From: Myoxocephalus aenaeus
Lineage: Eukaryota; Chordata; Actinopteri; Perciformes; Cottidae
Direction of reading: 5' to 3'
DNA: 64,000 bases
Assembly: GCA_038501785.1 (NCBI GenBank)
Contig: JBAMJR010000190.1
Span: 253,501 to 317,500, forward strand
Position numbers and translations under genes: made by a program. The notes under the pieces were generated by a model that was given only the letters and a program-made list of their open reading frames with translations, was not told where the DNA came from and did no database searches. This document shows positions 48,168-59,504 of this stretch, one piece after another (the stretch's first letter is position 1; each line of letters starts with the position of its first letter).

Positions 48168-48519
48168 GAGGCTCATTGACGTCAGCGACCGCGCGCTCTG
48201 ATTGGTTTAGAAATGGACAAAAGTCCATTGAGGCTTTCTTGTGAAGACGTTTAAGCTCCAAGACTCAAATGTGAGAGGAAAAGTCTCCAGGGAGTTTTAA
48301 AAAGGAGACTTTATTTAAAGGGAATTATCTCTAGATCCTACAAAGGCCTTATGACAACAACAACAAAAGGCATTTCTCCAATCTATTCCAACAGCAGAGG
48401 AGAAGGTGGAGTTAAGTTATTGCCGTTCTTCCGACCTCAATGTAAAGGAAAAGTTACATCTAGATGTTAAGTGCTCTTTGTATGACATACTGTGTGTTAT
48501 CTCAACCTGTCAACCTGCA
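46918..48519. other. Intergenic, no supported gene
   Basis: AT-rich. A frame at 47167-47433 carries a plausible-looking protein (SPDLLEFPEWEPAPGF) preceded by TTGTGACTTTAGTTTTTCAG, a fair acceptor, but it matches nothing I know. A CAT microsatellite lies at 48136-48167. Confidence 0.35.
48136..48167. repeat. (CAT)n microsatellite
   Basis: Ten CAT trinucleotides. Confidence 0.95.
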
Positions 48520-48524
48520 GCTGG

Positions 48525-48775
48525 ACTGACGACATCATGTCTGGCTTCATTCATCCGGGGAGAGGGATCCTCCTCTGTTGCTCTCCCTCAGGTTTCTTCC
48601 CCTGTTTTCCCTGTGAAAGGGTTTTTACTATCTTTTTAGGGGAGCTTTTCCTGATCCGATGTGAGGTCCCGGGACAGGATGTTATGTGTACAGATTGTAA
48701 AGCCCTCCGAGGCAAACTTGTATTTGTGATGTTGGGCTATATAAAATAAACTGAATTGAATTGAATTGGATCTCG
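48525..48775 (+). mobile_element. SINE-like element with GAATT-type tail
   Basis: CATTCATCCGGGGAGAGGGA, CTCCCTCAGGTTTCTTCC, TGTGAGGTCCCGGGACAGGA, TGTAAAGCCCTCCGAGGCAA and GGGCTATATAAAATAAACTG followed by GAATT repeats are the ordered blocks of a SINE/LINE tail abundant in teleosts. A 5' tRNA-like promoter is not evident, so this copy is probably 5'-truncated. Confidence 0.65.
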
Positions 48776-48929
48776 ACTGAGCCGCCCATGTTTTGCTCCT
48801 TTTGGCCTCTGGGCAGACTACAACCTTACATACGAATTAGACAAAGCCTATATTCAATTACGAATGAATGAATGAATATATACTTTATTAATGGCAGAGG
48901 GGATTACATAACGCCTATAATGATACGCC

Positions 48930-49268
48930 GATGTGAGACTGACATAAAGCCCGGCACATCTAGCATGTGCTTGAGCCAAGAGTTGGCCCCCATCTCCAGA
49001 AAGTCCCATGTCTCCAATAGGGTCATCGCTCCTTTAGTAAATCAAATTAACTGTTTGCATCTGGACAATGTCTGTATGGATCCTTTTGTTCTCAGGTCTA
49101 TAAAAGACCCCGGAGAGGAGGAGGCACTCGTCGTCCGATCTCTGAGCGGTTGCATCTTGACTGTAACCTGTTTTGGTTTTCGGGCCGTTCTGCACAGAAG
49201 TATATTAAAACACACAAAGACAAATTTATCTTTGTAGGTCTCCCTTCATTCAATCAAACTTCCACCGA
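48930..49268 (+). mobile_element. Possible retroviral LTR
   Basis: A promoter-like GGTCTATAAAAGACCCCGG at 49096-49114 is followed about 100 bases later by ATTAAAACACAC, a candidate poly(A) signal, then TTGTAGGTCTCCC. This is the order U3-R-U5 of an LTR, and it lies about 300 bp upstream of a gag-like frame. The 5' limit (TGTGAGACTGACA) and 3' limit are guesses, and no confident primer binding site was matched. No second LTR was found in the window. Confidence 0.35.
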
Positions 49269-49568
49269 CGACGGATGGGGTGTGACGACTGATCCGGACT
49301 CCGTTGGAACAACAGAACAAGCCACACCGAAGAGAAGATTCTTTGGGGGTCAAACGCTGTTCCTCCAGCGGAGCCCGGCCAGCCATCGCATCCCCGCCGG
49401 GACAAGAACAAAAACGGTGAGAAAGAATCTGAATTGATAAAAGGGAAACGTTGGAAATTAGAAGAGCACCTTTGGTGAAACCTCTCCTTCTTAACTGGAC
49501 TTCCAAGAAGCACTTAAGAGGTAGACAGACGTGTCTCAGTTAACTAACGGGGAAGTCGGGACCAGAGA

Positions 49569-49853
49569 ATGGGATCTTTGCAAAGTACACGACGCCAACG
49601 CTCAGAGCCAAAACTAAAAGATCCAAAACTATTGTCACCCTTGTGCCAATTTATGAAATCCAAATATCCTGACAGTTGTAGACAGGTTGGTGCGTGGGTG
49701 GGACTGGGATTCCCAGAGGAAGGAAGTTTGGCTGACAGACAATTAAAACAACTGAAGGAGAGGCTCGGGGAAAAGGACGAAAGTGATTGGGATAAATATG
49801 AAGCATTTTCAAAGAAAAAAAAAAAAAGAAGAAGGATTTGTACCCTTTAAAGC
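49569..49853 (+). pseudogene. Possible endogenous retrovirus gag 5' end
   Basis: The frame starts MGSLQST, with Gly at position 2 as in myristoylated matrix proteins. About 40 residues in comes a Trp-rich, charged segment (VGLGFPEEGSLADRQLKQLK, then DESDWDKYEAF) resembling the half-conserved W-x-EGSL ... W-x-x-Y pattern of gamma/epsilon-type matrix domains. It ends after 94 codons in a lysine run from a poly-A tract, so the gene is truncated. No pol or env was seen. An alternative is an unrelated small frame. Confidence 0.35.
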
Positions 49854-49904
49854 AGATTGGGAAGCATATGCAAATTGGGAGGATGAATGTCCCTAATAAC
49901 CCTA

Positions 49905-50010
49905 ACAATAGATATCTTGTAAACAATAGATATCTTGTAAACAATAGAGATCCTGTAAACAATAGATATCCTGTAAACAATAGAGATCCTGTAAACAATA
50001 GAGATCTTCA
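49905..50010 (+). repeat. 18-bp minisatellite, 6 units
   Basis: Six units of the form AACAATAGAKATCYTGTA, with variation confined to two positions. It directly follows the gag-like frame. Confidence 0.93.
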
Positions 50011-51375
50011 CTTTGACCAATGTGAACCGTCTTGCGTGTCCAAGTCGTTGCAAATGTAAGAACTCGAGCTTCAATGTCTTGATTTCTATCCTTCAGCTTA
50101 ATTAAATTTTAAAAAAGTTCCCAAAATATTTTTGGGGGATAAAATGTTGGATTTTAAGCGACACTTCAGTTGAGAATTCTATTGATTTATATATTTCTAA
50201 GGCCCAAAAGGAACATCCAGAAGCCGTCATAACATTTTATTTGTCCTCTAGTTGCATTTAAAGCCATGCTCTGCTCACATAAATCTCATAAATGCATCTT
50301 TTATGAGTCCATGATGGGTGTTATACTTATTTTACATCCTCTCCGGAGAGAAGACAGGGTTTCCCAAACTCCGTACTTGTGATTCCGACGCTGCCGGCGC
50401 TCCATCTGAACGATGAGCCGCCTCCTCCCGAGGGAAGCGACGACGCGACCTCACGGCGGCAGAGCGGCCGGCGCTCGACACGCTGAGCGATGGTGAGCGC
50501 CGGCCAGCGGTGATCCCTGAGGTGAGAGATGAACGGCGTCTTTTCACGAAGAAAACAGTGATATTCTGTCAGAAATATCCTGTTTGTCTCAGGTTTAAAA
50601 ACTGCACCACCAGGCTTTAATGTGAAGGTCAAAAGGTCACAGGTCTGGAATCAATAATAGTTTTTTACCTTGTAAATCACAAGACATGTTTGGCATCAAA
50701 CCTCTAATGGAACGAGAATATAAAATAAATCAATTTAAACGTTCTCAACCATGCAGGTGCTCCAACAGGTGTGTAGCGGCACGGGCCCAAAACTGAAAGA
50801 AAATGCAAGTGAAAATTGGGGTTTTCTTAAATAAACTTAAATTAAACAATGTTTTCCACAGCGTTACAGGAAAATAAAAAGCATTAAATAACAGTATGTG
50901 AGCCATTCAGACACTGAACACACGCAGTGTCATCAAAGGGTTTTTAATAGTGGACCAACAGTATTTATTACATCATTTAACCATTATTATCATTTAAACA
51001 GTATAAATACATTTAGATGACATGATATTCATGCAGATTCTTTTTTTTTTTCAAATATAAAACATTTCCTTGAGTTGAAAAAAAATATTTGGTGGTTATT
51101 TAAAAAAATATATATATATATATTTTCTTGGTCAGACTGCTCTCCACAGCGTAAAACAAATAGTTTACCTGAGAAGAGAATCCCAGAAATCAATGTGTTC
51201 TAACAATAAGAACCATCGTTACATACATGTTGTTGATGTTGTTGATGTTTAATCGTCTTTATAAACTCTTTTGTGAATTACGAGGTGCTTTTTAAGCTGC
51301 AGAATGACAGTCGGGGGAACTCTCTAATTCCCGATCTGTTCCCTGCAGCGCCGTGAAGCCGGCGGGCCTCTGTGC
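50011..51375. other. Intergenic, no supported gene
   Basis: Mostly AT-rich with a TA run at 51113-51124 and a GC-rich patch at 50370-50520. No recognised gene. Confidence 0.4.
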
Positions 51376-51401
51376 TGCAGGGGGCGCTGCAGGGGGCGCC
51401 G
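51376..51401 (+). promoter_or_regulatory. Two abutting CTCF-like motifs
   Basis: The phrase CTGCAGGGGGCGC occurs twice back to back in a CpG-rich patch. Each copy resembles the CTCF core (NGCAGGGGGCGC). It is outside the family B repeats. Occupancy cannot be judged from sequence. Confidence 0.4.
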
Positions 51402-52641
51402 TATCGACTCCTGCGGCGTCAAATACTCTGCGGGATCCTCTCCGTCTCCGCCGATGGGCACGAGGATCAATACGAATGGATCGGTCGCGCCGCTCTGGGG
51501 AGGAGGATGTGAAGTGCCATCGACCGCATGGTCTGTTCATCAAAAGCCGGGACGTGTCTACACCCTGACCGGGACGTGTCTACACCCTGACGGTTGAGAT
51601 CTCCATCACGGACACCTTCTTCATCCCTCTGACCCCGGCCAGATTGCTCTTATTTCCCACGGTTCAGGAAGCCCTCCACATCTGAGATTAGATGTCAGAG
51701 TCTCTCTCGTGAAGCGGAGTCATAACTCGCCGTTATATTGCTTCACTCTGGGGTTCGTAACCTCGACCCAAAGCTCTCCACCGGGCCGACCCATTAGAGC
51801 GTTATTGCTTCTGAGAGATTTTTATAGTTTGAGAGCTTTTGTTCTCTCACTTTCTTTGTGTTTAGTCACTAAATCTTCATCGGTGGGCGATTTTTGATTC
51901 CCTTCACCTGCTAAAAGATTTTAAACGACATGATCAGAAACAGAAAACGAGCTTCCACACGTTTAAAAACTGTCGTGATCCTCTGTGACATCCGTCTTCT
52001 CTACACGCGGCGTGACGGCCATCTTGCTTTAGGCCTCCTGGGTGCCGTTACTCTGGCTTCTTGCAGGGCCCAGAGGAGGCGGAGCTTAATGCAACTGGGA
52101 GCAGCTGGCCGGTCTCCAGGAGTTTAAGACCAGTCTGCTCCACAGTGTCGCCAAATAAATGAGGCTGCTGAAGCCGTTTATGGGATGTGATACACGACCA
52201 GACCTCCTGTATTGTGAGGCTCGTTTATGTGTCAAACTATGTGATGTAAAAAAAAGTTGCCAGGCAAAACATTATAACAGTTCCACCCAAAGCAAGATGC
52301 AATTAATTAAGAGTACAAAACATTGCTATTTAATTATATTCCTGTCTCCTGCAGCCTCCATTACAATTATGCAAATTTGTCATTTAGCGACTTCTACACA
52401 GTAAAAAGGGAAATGTCTGTCTCTTTATGTCTTTTTGCTCCACTGTGTTCACCAGCGAGTCTCTGAATGTTTCTGCCTGCTGACGACAGCCAGTTTGAAC
52501 TTTATTTACAGCTTTTTATCCCACTTCTTGCAGTGAGATCTCATATATTTCTCGGTACATTCGTGTCACTTGGTGGACATGATTGCACATTTTCCCTTAA
52601 TGCAGATAATTCTGAGACTTCAATTAATTTCAAGTATGATA

Positions 52642-52688
<47 letters not shown>

Positions 52689-53104
52689 CTGTTTTAAGCC
52701 TTCATGCAGAGCAACAACACCATTGAAAGCACTTGTCCTCTCTTAGACGTTGTTCAGGCCGTATATATTAACAGGAGGACCAGAGAAACCCTTTCACGCG
52801 GCTCTTATTCCCCTTAAGTGCACTGTACTCTGCTCATCTTTTCTGTATTTCTGACTAGTACTTTAAGTATGCGGTCCTTCAAACATAAAACACCTCTGAT
52901 GCTCTTTGATGAAAGTTGTACGGAGTTCATTATTAAAGCCAGAATAGAGACGGAGGAAAGTTTTTCATCATTAAGTCATCTGTTGGCTACAGTTAAAATA
53001 TATAGAACTCAAACTGGCTACATATGCCTTAAATAAAGAAATGCAAAATACACCTGTAAAACCTTTAGTAATTAACATTTTGTTCGTTTAATCTGCTCTG
53101 TTTT
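51402..53104. other. Intergenic, no supported gene
   Basis: Includes the TA microsatellite at 52645-52686. CGGGACGTGTCTACACCCTG is directly duplicated at about 51548-51590. No gene recognised. Confidence 0.4.
52645..52686. repeat. (TA)n microsatellite
   Basis: About 21 TA dinucleotides. Confidence 0.95.
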
Positions 53105-53109
53105 ACAGG

Positions 53110-53622
53110 TATTATGTATTTCTCAGCTGTGGAAGTAACTTCCGGAAGTCACGGGCCAAGAGATTATTTTATTTTCCGGAGCTCATCGTCTAAACTCTCC
53201 TCCCTCTTGAGGAAATATAGGAAACCAAACTCCTCTAAAAGCATAACACATGGACACCAGGCGAGCAGCAGCCTTTACATAAATCACAAGATGTAGAAAT
53301 CCATCTGGACATCATCCTTCCTTCCTGCTGCTGTCAGGCTGCACAACCAGCTGAGCAACACTTCAATCACTTTGGTCACTTTAATCACTCCAACTGGTGC
53401 AATATTAATACTTGTTTAATACTTTTTTCATTCTGTCTGTATATATAATACTGCTATTGGGGATTATTTTACTGTTTTTCTTACTGTTTACTTATATTAC
53501 TTTTTATTTCGTATGTGTCTCTTGTGTGCACTTTACCTGTCTGCTGCTGTAATACTGCAATGTCCCCACTGCGGGACTAATAGAGGATTATCTTATTTCA
53601 TCTTATCAAAAAGAAAAATACA
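53110..53622 (+). mobile_element. LINE 3' end
   Basis: CTGCTGTCAGGCTGCACAAC, an AT-rich stretch with TTTACTTATATTACTTTTTA, then GCAATGTCCCCACTGCGGGA, CTAATAGAGGATTATC and TTATTTCATCTTATC. Closing with a 'gggactaataaaggattatctta'-type tail is typical of 5'-truncated non-LTR retrotransposons in fish. Only the tail is present, so the clade is not assigned. Confidence 0.6.
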
Positions 53623-54352
53623 AAAATAAATGTTGGATTCCAACTCGAGTGCCCGTTCCCCAGAATCAAGGTTTTCCTCTCTGCTGTGTTTCTGTCAAAA
53701 GGCTGCATGACTCATCACAGACTCATTATTAGATAACGTTTTAGAAAAATGCATCAAATTATTCATTTTCGGTGTGAAAGTGGCCCTGTGCGTGTCTCGT
53801 TCCGGCTGATGTCTCACCTGGACTCCTCCGGGTCGCCCGCCCCGCGGTTACCTGTTTATGTTCTTACATCTCTTCTTTTGGCTCCATACAAATAGATTCT
53901 TTTGAAGCTTCCTCTTTGTGGTTTACATTAGGATTCATTCCTCGCTGCGGTATGCAACAAAAAATACAAGAAAAAACACAGTCCAGTGGGTCAGATATGG
54001 AGGGAAATGTTAATGCGCTTTGTTTAAAAGCTGCATCGGTTCACCTGAGAGGCCACAGGTGATCACTAGATTTGTGTTCTTGAGTTATTCTAAAGTCAAA
54101 GCCTCTAGACGCTGCTTTAGCTGGAAGACAAAGATTTTTGGGAAATAAGCTTTCCTCCGTGGGGTTTCATGAGAAGATAAATATCTTAATATATAAGGCT
54201 CCCAGCAGCAGCCGGTTAGCTTAGCTTAGCACAAAGACGTGAAGCGGCTAGCCTGGCTGCAGACGTGTCTGATGCATCCGGAGCTTACGTTGCGTAACAA
54301 GCGCACCTTTTCCAATCCTAACCCGTAGTTTTAACCTCCGCCGTTTCACTCT
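53623..54352. other. Intergenic, nothing identified
   Basis: Unique-looking sequence without recognised repeat or gene. GCTTAGCTTAGC near 54218 is a minor direct repeat. Confidence 0.3.
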
Positions 54353-54440
54353 TTATGATCAATAATGCTGGAGGCAGTCTTCTGCGTCAAGAGCGTAGTA
54401 TCTTCACGCAGAAGGCTGCCTCCAACATTATTAATCATAA
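54353..54440. ncRNA. Long near-perfect hairpin, possible pre-miRNA or foldback
   Basis: Left arm 54353-54387 and right arm 54406-54440 are inverse complements over 35 positions with three mismatches (left GGAGGCAGTCTTCTGCG, right CGCAGAAGGCTGCCTCC). The stem extends four more pairs (AAGA/TCTT) after one mismatch, leaving an 8-base loop. Size is within the range of miRNA precursors, but a decayed inverted repeat is equally possible. No expression evidence. Confidence 0.35.
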
Positions 54441-55038
54441 TCATCAATCCATATGTGATTGATCACGTTTCTTCTCTCTGGTCATGCCAGACAGGTCCAC
54501 AGATCACCTCCAAACCTCTGAAGCTCAGTAATGTATTAGTGCGGAGGTGGATATGAGAGCCTCAATAGAGATGTTGAAACTTGTATTCTTAGAAAGTTTT
54601 CTGTTGGCTACAGTTATCAATATGTAGAAATCAAAACATCAAAAAGGTGTTTGGTTCCCACTCAACATCCTAAACTACACTAGCCTTCAATAAAGGCAAA
54701 AATAAACAAATTATTAAACGTGTATCTCCATGCTGGACGCGTTGAAGCAGAGAAAGGAAGGTTTTTAAGAAGTGCAGCTGGACTTCTTAAGATACGATCG
54801 TGAGTTATTTCTCTTTCATATTTATTATAATCGCGGTCCACAGACGAGGAACCAACGTGGACGAAGCGAAGACGAAGAGCGGAGGAAGAGATGCTCCTCG
54901 TGGACGAGTGCACAGTTAACTTGAAACGACGATATGGTTTCTCTGTGACTAAATATGGGGATATTAAATGTGTGTATTTATGTAGTTTCATGCACGCATG
55001 AGGTATTTTCCGACTGACGTCATGTGATAATTCTGCTG

Positions 55039-55041
<3 letters not shown>

Positions 55042-55081
<40 letters not shown>
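55042..55081. repeat. (GT)n microsatellite
   Basis: About 20 GT dinucleotides. Confidence 0.97.
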
Positions 55082-55779
55082 TATCATCCCCACCTTGACC
55101 AAACTACAGCAGCGAGCCCCAGACGATCCATCAGATCCACAGGAGTGTGGCCCACTTTGTTATTTGCCCAATTATCAGACCGGGAAAAAACAATCTGTCA
55201 GAAGTGAGATGTGGCTGAGCTATTTATTGATCTGTTTATACAATCCACATCGTTTCCTCTGCAGCCGCATTTATTAGCGCCGCCTTTTCCCCGCCGTATC
55301 GGGGGGTGGAGCGGCGCCGGCGTCATCGCCGGCATCTATTATGTGCTCTACTTTCACTCCAGTGTGGCCACGTATGCTAATGTATGATCTTCAAAGCAGG
55401 GAATGCACAACCAACACTGTTTCCTCCTCTGAAAAAAAAGGAATCCGCCGTAGCAGCTTGGACACACACTTGATTTCATGTGGAGAATCTAACATCGTCT
55501 CACTGACCTCGATACGTTAGAACCAACGTTTCTATTGCGTCATGACGGCTCGTTATTACGCAACACTGTGTGTTACAAGATGTGTTCTTACTCTGCCTCC
55601 TTTGAGGTTACGTTGGTCAATGTTTACTGCAAGTAGGAGATGCCTTCGTCATAAATGTATAATCTTCCTCTTTCATGCTATTTAAGACTATGGAATATGC
55701 TAATCTTTATATGTCTCAGCAACAATTGCGTAATTTTGTTTTAACGTTCCACTTTTGGGTCTGAAAAGTAAAGCTGTGT
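55082..55779. other. Intergenic, nothing identified
   Basis: GC-rich patch with GCGGCGCCGGCGTCATCGCC near 55311-55330, then unique sequence leading into the family B element. Confidence 0.3.
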
Positions 55780-56705
55780 CTTAAAGCTGCATTCTCTCTC
55801 CTGACCACCAGGGGGCGACTCCTCTGGTTGTATAGAAGTCTATGCTTCATGTGTTAAAGGAACCGGTCCTGCCTGCTGCCATGGCCCTGCTGATGCCCCC
55901 CATGAAGTCTATGCTTCATGTGTTAAAGCTGCATTCTCTCTCCTGACCACCAGGGGGCGACTCCTCTGGTTGTATAGAAGTCTATGCTTCATGTGTTAAA
56001 GCTGCATTCTCTCTCCTGACCACCAGGGGGCGACTCCTCTGGTTGTATAGAAGTATATGCTTCATGTGTTAAAGCTGCATTCTCTCTCCTGACCACCAGG
56101 GGTGCCTCCTCTGGTTGTATAGAAGTATATACTTCATGTGTTAAAGCTGCATTCTCTCCTGACCACCAGGGGGTGACTCCTCTGGTTGTATAGAAGTATA
56201 TGCTTCATGTGTTAAAGCTGCATTCTCTCTCCTGACCACCAGGGGGTGACTCCTCTGGTTGTATAGAAGTCTATGCTTCATGTGTTAAAGCTGCATTCTC
56301 TCTCCTGACCACCAGGGGGCGACTCCTCTGGTTGTATAGAAGTCTATGCTTCATGTGTTAAAGCTGCATTCTCTCTCCTGACCACCAGGGCGACTCCTCT
56401 GGTTGTATAGAAGTCTATACTTCATGTGTTAAAGCTGCATTCTCTCCTGACCACCAGGGGGCGACTCCTCTGGTTGTATAGAAGTCTATGCTTCATGTCT
56501 TAAAGCTGCATTCACTCTCCTGACCACCAGGGGGCGACTCCTCTGGTTGTATAGAAGTCTATGCTTCATGTGTTAAAGCTGCATTCTCTATCCTGACCAC
56601 CAGGGGGTGACTCCTCTGGTTGTATAGAAGTCTATGCTTCATGTGTTAAAGCTGCATTCTCTCTCCTGAGCACCAGGGGGCGACTCCTCTGGTTGTATAG
56701 AAGTC
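55780..56705 (+). repeat. Family B 73-bp minisatellite, about 12 units, CTCF-like array
   Basis: Unit as at 13228. Twelve CTCF-like unit ends were read at about 55802, 55945, 56018, 56091, 56161, 56234, 56307, 56380, 56451, 56523, 56596 and 56669. Seven keep GGGGGCG; three have GGGGGTG; one is shortened (CAGGGCGAC) and one is GGGGTGCC. A non-repeat insert (GCCTGCTGCCATGGCCCTGC) separates the first two units. All sites point the same way. Confidence 0.92.
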
Positions 56706-57185
56706 TATATAAATTACTCTACTTCTCTTGATGTATTCCCTCAGTAAACATTGTCAACATGAGTTTATGTCTCAATCTCTAGTTTCAAGTCTTCTTCAAT
56801 ACAGCATGATGTTCATTTAGTAAATTATGGTCATTTAGAGTCAAACAGACCATAAAGCAGGGGATGCTTTAGGGGCGGGGCTACAAGGTGATTGACAGGT
56901 CTCTGCCACGGTGTTTTTCCGTCTGGGAGTTGTTTGTTTTCGTCTTTCCACTTAAATTCTTTCACAGGGTTTTCATTTAATAAACAGTTTATTGTAGCAT
57001 TTTAGTCGCCTTAAAATGTCTCATTCTGCGTTTGGTTCCACTTGATCTATTTCTACCTGTCGTGTCACTTCGGTTGCAAAAAAAAACAAAATGGCCGAAG
57101 ACCAAGATTGTCAAAATGCTGAACTCGAGGCTTCAAAATGCCAGTCCACAATCCAACGGGTGATGTCACGGTGAGTACGTCCACT
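56706..57185 (+). mobile_element. Family B body, most complete copy
   Basis: Follows the array with CTTGATGTATTCCCTCAGTA, the uninterrupted TCATTTAGAGTCAAACAGAC (the empty hAT site), GGGGCGGGGCTACAAGG, and further right AAAATGGCCGAAGACCAAGA to GGTGATGTCACGGTGAGTAC. The last part is the inverse of 42420-42520. A roughly 170-bp stretch at 56905-57075 is not seen in the other copies. Confidence 0.75.
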
Positions 57186-58017
57186 ATACATTTAATAAGT
57201 CTATTGCTGTACTTTATATAATAACCAGTAACCTCTGCTGTATGAGACCAGGATGCCTTCATGTCACCAGTGTGTGTTCTGCTTGTTGCACAGCGGAGAG
57301 ACAGGAACACAAACACAACTTACCATAACTTAATTGTTGACAATGTGTTCCTTTTTTTTTTTTTTTTAAGTCACTTTAAGTTATTACAAATGCGGAGCGA
57401 GTTTGGTGAAATGCATTATTAATAGAATTAATCAGAAAAACAAATCTTGTGATTTATTCTGAAAGCTCTCAGGTACGCTCTCACCTGGTCAATTTAGATA
57501 TGCAAATAAACATGTCAAGCTTGTGTTTTTTAATGATTCTTAATTCATAATTAAAGTGCCAAATGCTACAGGTAACTTTTAAGGTGGAATGTTTTCTTCC
57601 TGTTGTGCAAAGCAGACCTCAATATCAAAGCTGTTTTTATTTTAAGATATAAACTTTAGAGATTAATAGATGTGTTTGAAAAAAATATTGTAATTATGTG
57701 AACTGTGAATATTTTTTCTCTCACTTGGTGAAAGAAAATGGCATAAGTACATTTTGAAGTGTCACATTTGAAAAGCTGTAATGAAACGACGAAAATTCAG
57801 CAAAACTTTGTGAAAAAGTACAAAATGTAATTCTGATTTGCTGAACGTTTAACTGCGTTTTCTCAGATATATATTTATTTATATTGTCTTTCTTCTCCAG
57901 ACAACATGAAACCTGGCCGATACTAACTAACCGATTCTAATCCTATTTTTCTGTGTGGTTGTAAATACCTAAACGCTCGATTGTTGGATATCAGTCTCAA
58001 GATGTGCAATGCCATAT
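57186..58017. other. Intergenic, nothing identified
   Basis: AT-rich with a 17-base T run at 57351-57367. No gene or known repeat. Confidence 0.3.
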
Positions 58018-58120
58018 ATTGTGTGATAATAATAATAAAGCTTATTTATACAACACACATCAAAACGAGCAGCAAAGTGTTTCACAGGCAGACATAAAAA
58101 GAGCACACAATGCAGATATA
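58018..58120. repeat. Interspersed repeat (AATAATAAAGCTTATTTATA)
   Basis: AATAATAATAAAGCTTATTT, then CAAAGTGTTTCACAGGCAGA and AAAAGAGCACACAATGC: same layout as 42235-42372. Confidence 0.45.
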
Positions 58121-58340
58121 CGCACATTTCCACGTGAATATATATCATATTACGAGGTCTGTAAACTACAAGTAGCCCACAGATCGGATCAAACAGGAAG
58201 TGACTATTACTGTGACTTCCTGTTTGATCTTTGAAGGCAGCTGAAACAAGTCAATGGCGGTGAAGTGAAAGTGTAAACGCTCACAAAGTGCATCCTAACT
58301 TTAAGACAAACTAAAAGACAGAGTGACGACATCGAGAGTA

Positions 58341-58641
58341 CCGTAAAAGTCGGGTTACGAGCCGCTACTACCTTCGGTCAGTGTCCCCGTTAGCTCCCCG
58401 CTGTAGCCAGCTGGGGCTCCTGCTAGCGCTCCGTCACTTCCCCGCTAACTTCCGCTAGCTCCCCGAAAACCACCGAAGGTAGCGGGACCAGGCTCGACAC
58501 CCGACTTGGGCAGAGGGGACGCGGGCGGTAGCAGCAGCAGCGGGCGGTAGCAGCACCAGCGCTAGCTAGCAGCTGCTACTAGCTTGCTACAGCGGGGACA
58601 CTGACTGGAGGTAGGAGCGGCTTGTAACCCGACTTTTACGG
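58341..58641. mobile_element. Family C foldback MITE, copy 5 (301 bp)
   Basis: TA-flanked, ends CCGTAAAAGTCGGGTTAC and its inverse. The core is nearly identical to copy 3 apart from an added GGCGGTAGCAGCAGC repeat, so it is probably the youngest pair in the window. Confidence 0.9.
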
Positions 58642-59504
58642 TAAAAGCCTCGACGTCTTCCTCTCAGAGAGAGTTTGACGGCTGGAAGAGAACTCTGCAT
58701 TTCACTCGTCTCTCTCTCTGTTTCCTCGGGAAAGAACCTTTCTGCTCCGGTCGTTTGCGTGCCTTCACCCCTGGGATTACGCAACAAAAAGCTGTAAATA
58801 TGCAGAGCAGATTAATTACTTTCCCAAGGTCACCTGTGCAGCGGAGGTGAGGAGTGGATATCTGCAGACGAGCCGCCGCGCAGCATCTCATTGATATTTG
58901 CTCGGGGAGTTAACGAGGCTCCATTTGGTTCAAAAAGTATTTTTTTTTAATCCTGCAGCCTCCAAAAAGCGCCAGGGTTGGAGTTGTTAGAGCATCTTAG
59001 TTCTGGTGGCTTTAACCGCAGGGCGAGCGGCGTGCAGTTCATTTGAATCCAGTCCTAAACCCCACGAACTCGGCGTGCTGACTCAAGACCGGGCTTATTG
59101 GCTCTAATCCCCGGCAACCCTCTGTGTTTGTGTTATCCAACGGGATTAGGCGGATACCTGTGTGTGGGTTTACCGGTGTATTGGCTCAACTTTTACCTTC
59201 AGAACACCAACAAGTCAAATAATCTTGGGATGCGATCGGTTCTCTTTGACGAAACACGCCACTATATTTTAAGTGAACATCCTTTTTTTCCTAAATTCCA
59301 ATTTTATCTATACAGCATTGAAAATGGTGAAACCTGCTTAACGTGGTTGAAACGAGAATAAAAAATGACTCAATGAAATAAGTTAAAATAGCTAAAAGTC
59401 ATAAACTAGGACAGTAAATTACTGTGAAGTGACTTTACAGTAATTACCCCAGAATATTAGAGCAGTTAATGCCATGTTGTTATTGTTTTTTGGAATCGAT
59501 GAAC
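58642..59504. other. Intergenic, no supported gene
   Basis: Repeat-free between about 58700 and 59060 with coherent unique sequence. The frame at 59098-59361 is not recognised. Confidence 0.35.

Noticed and set aside
49651..49998. 115-codon - frame with repeated LLFTGSLLFT
   Set aside because: Created by the 18-bp minisatellite read on the opposite strand.
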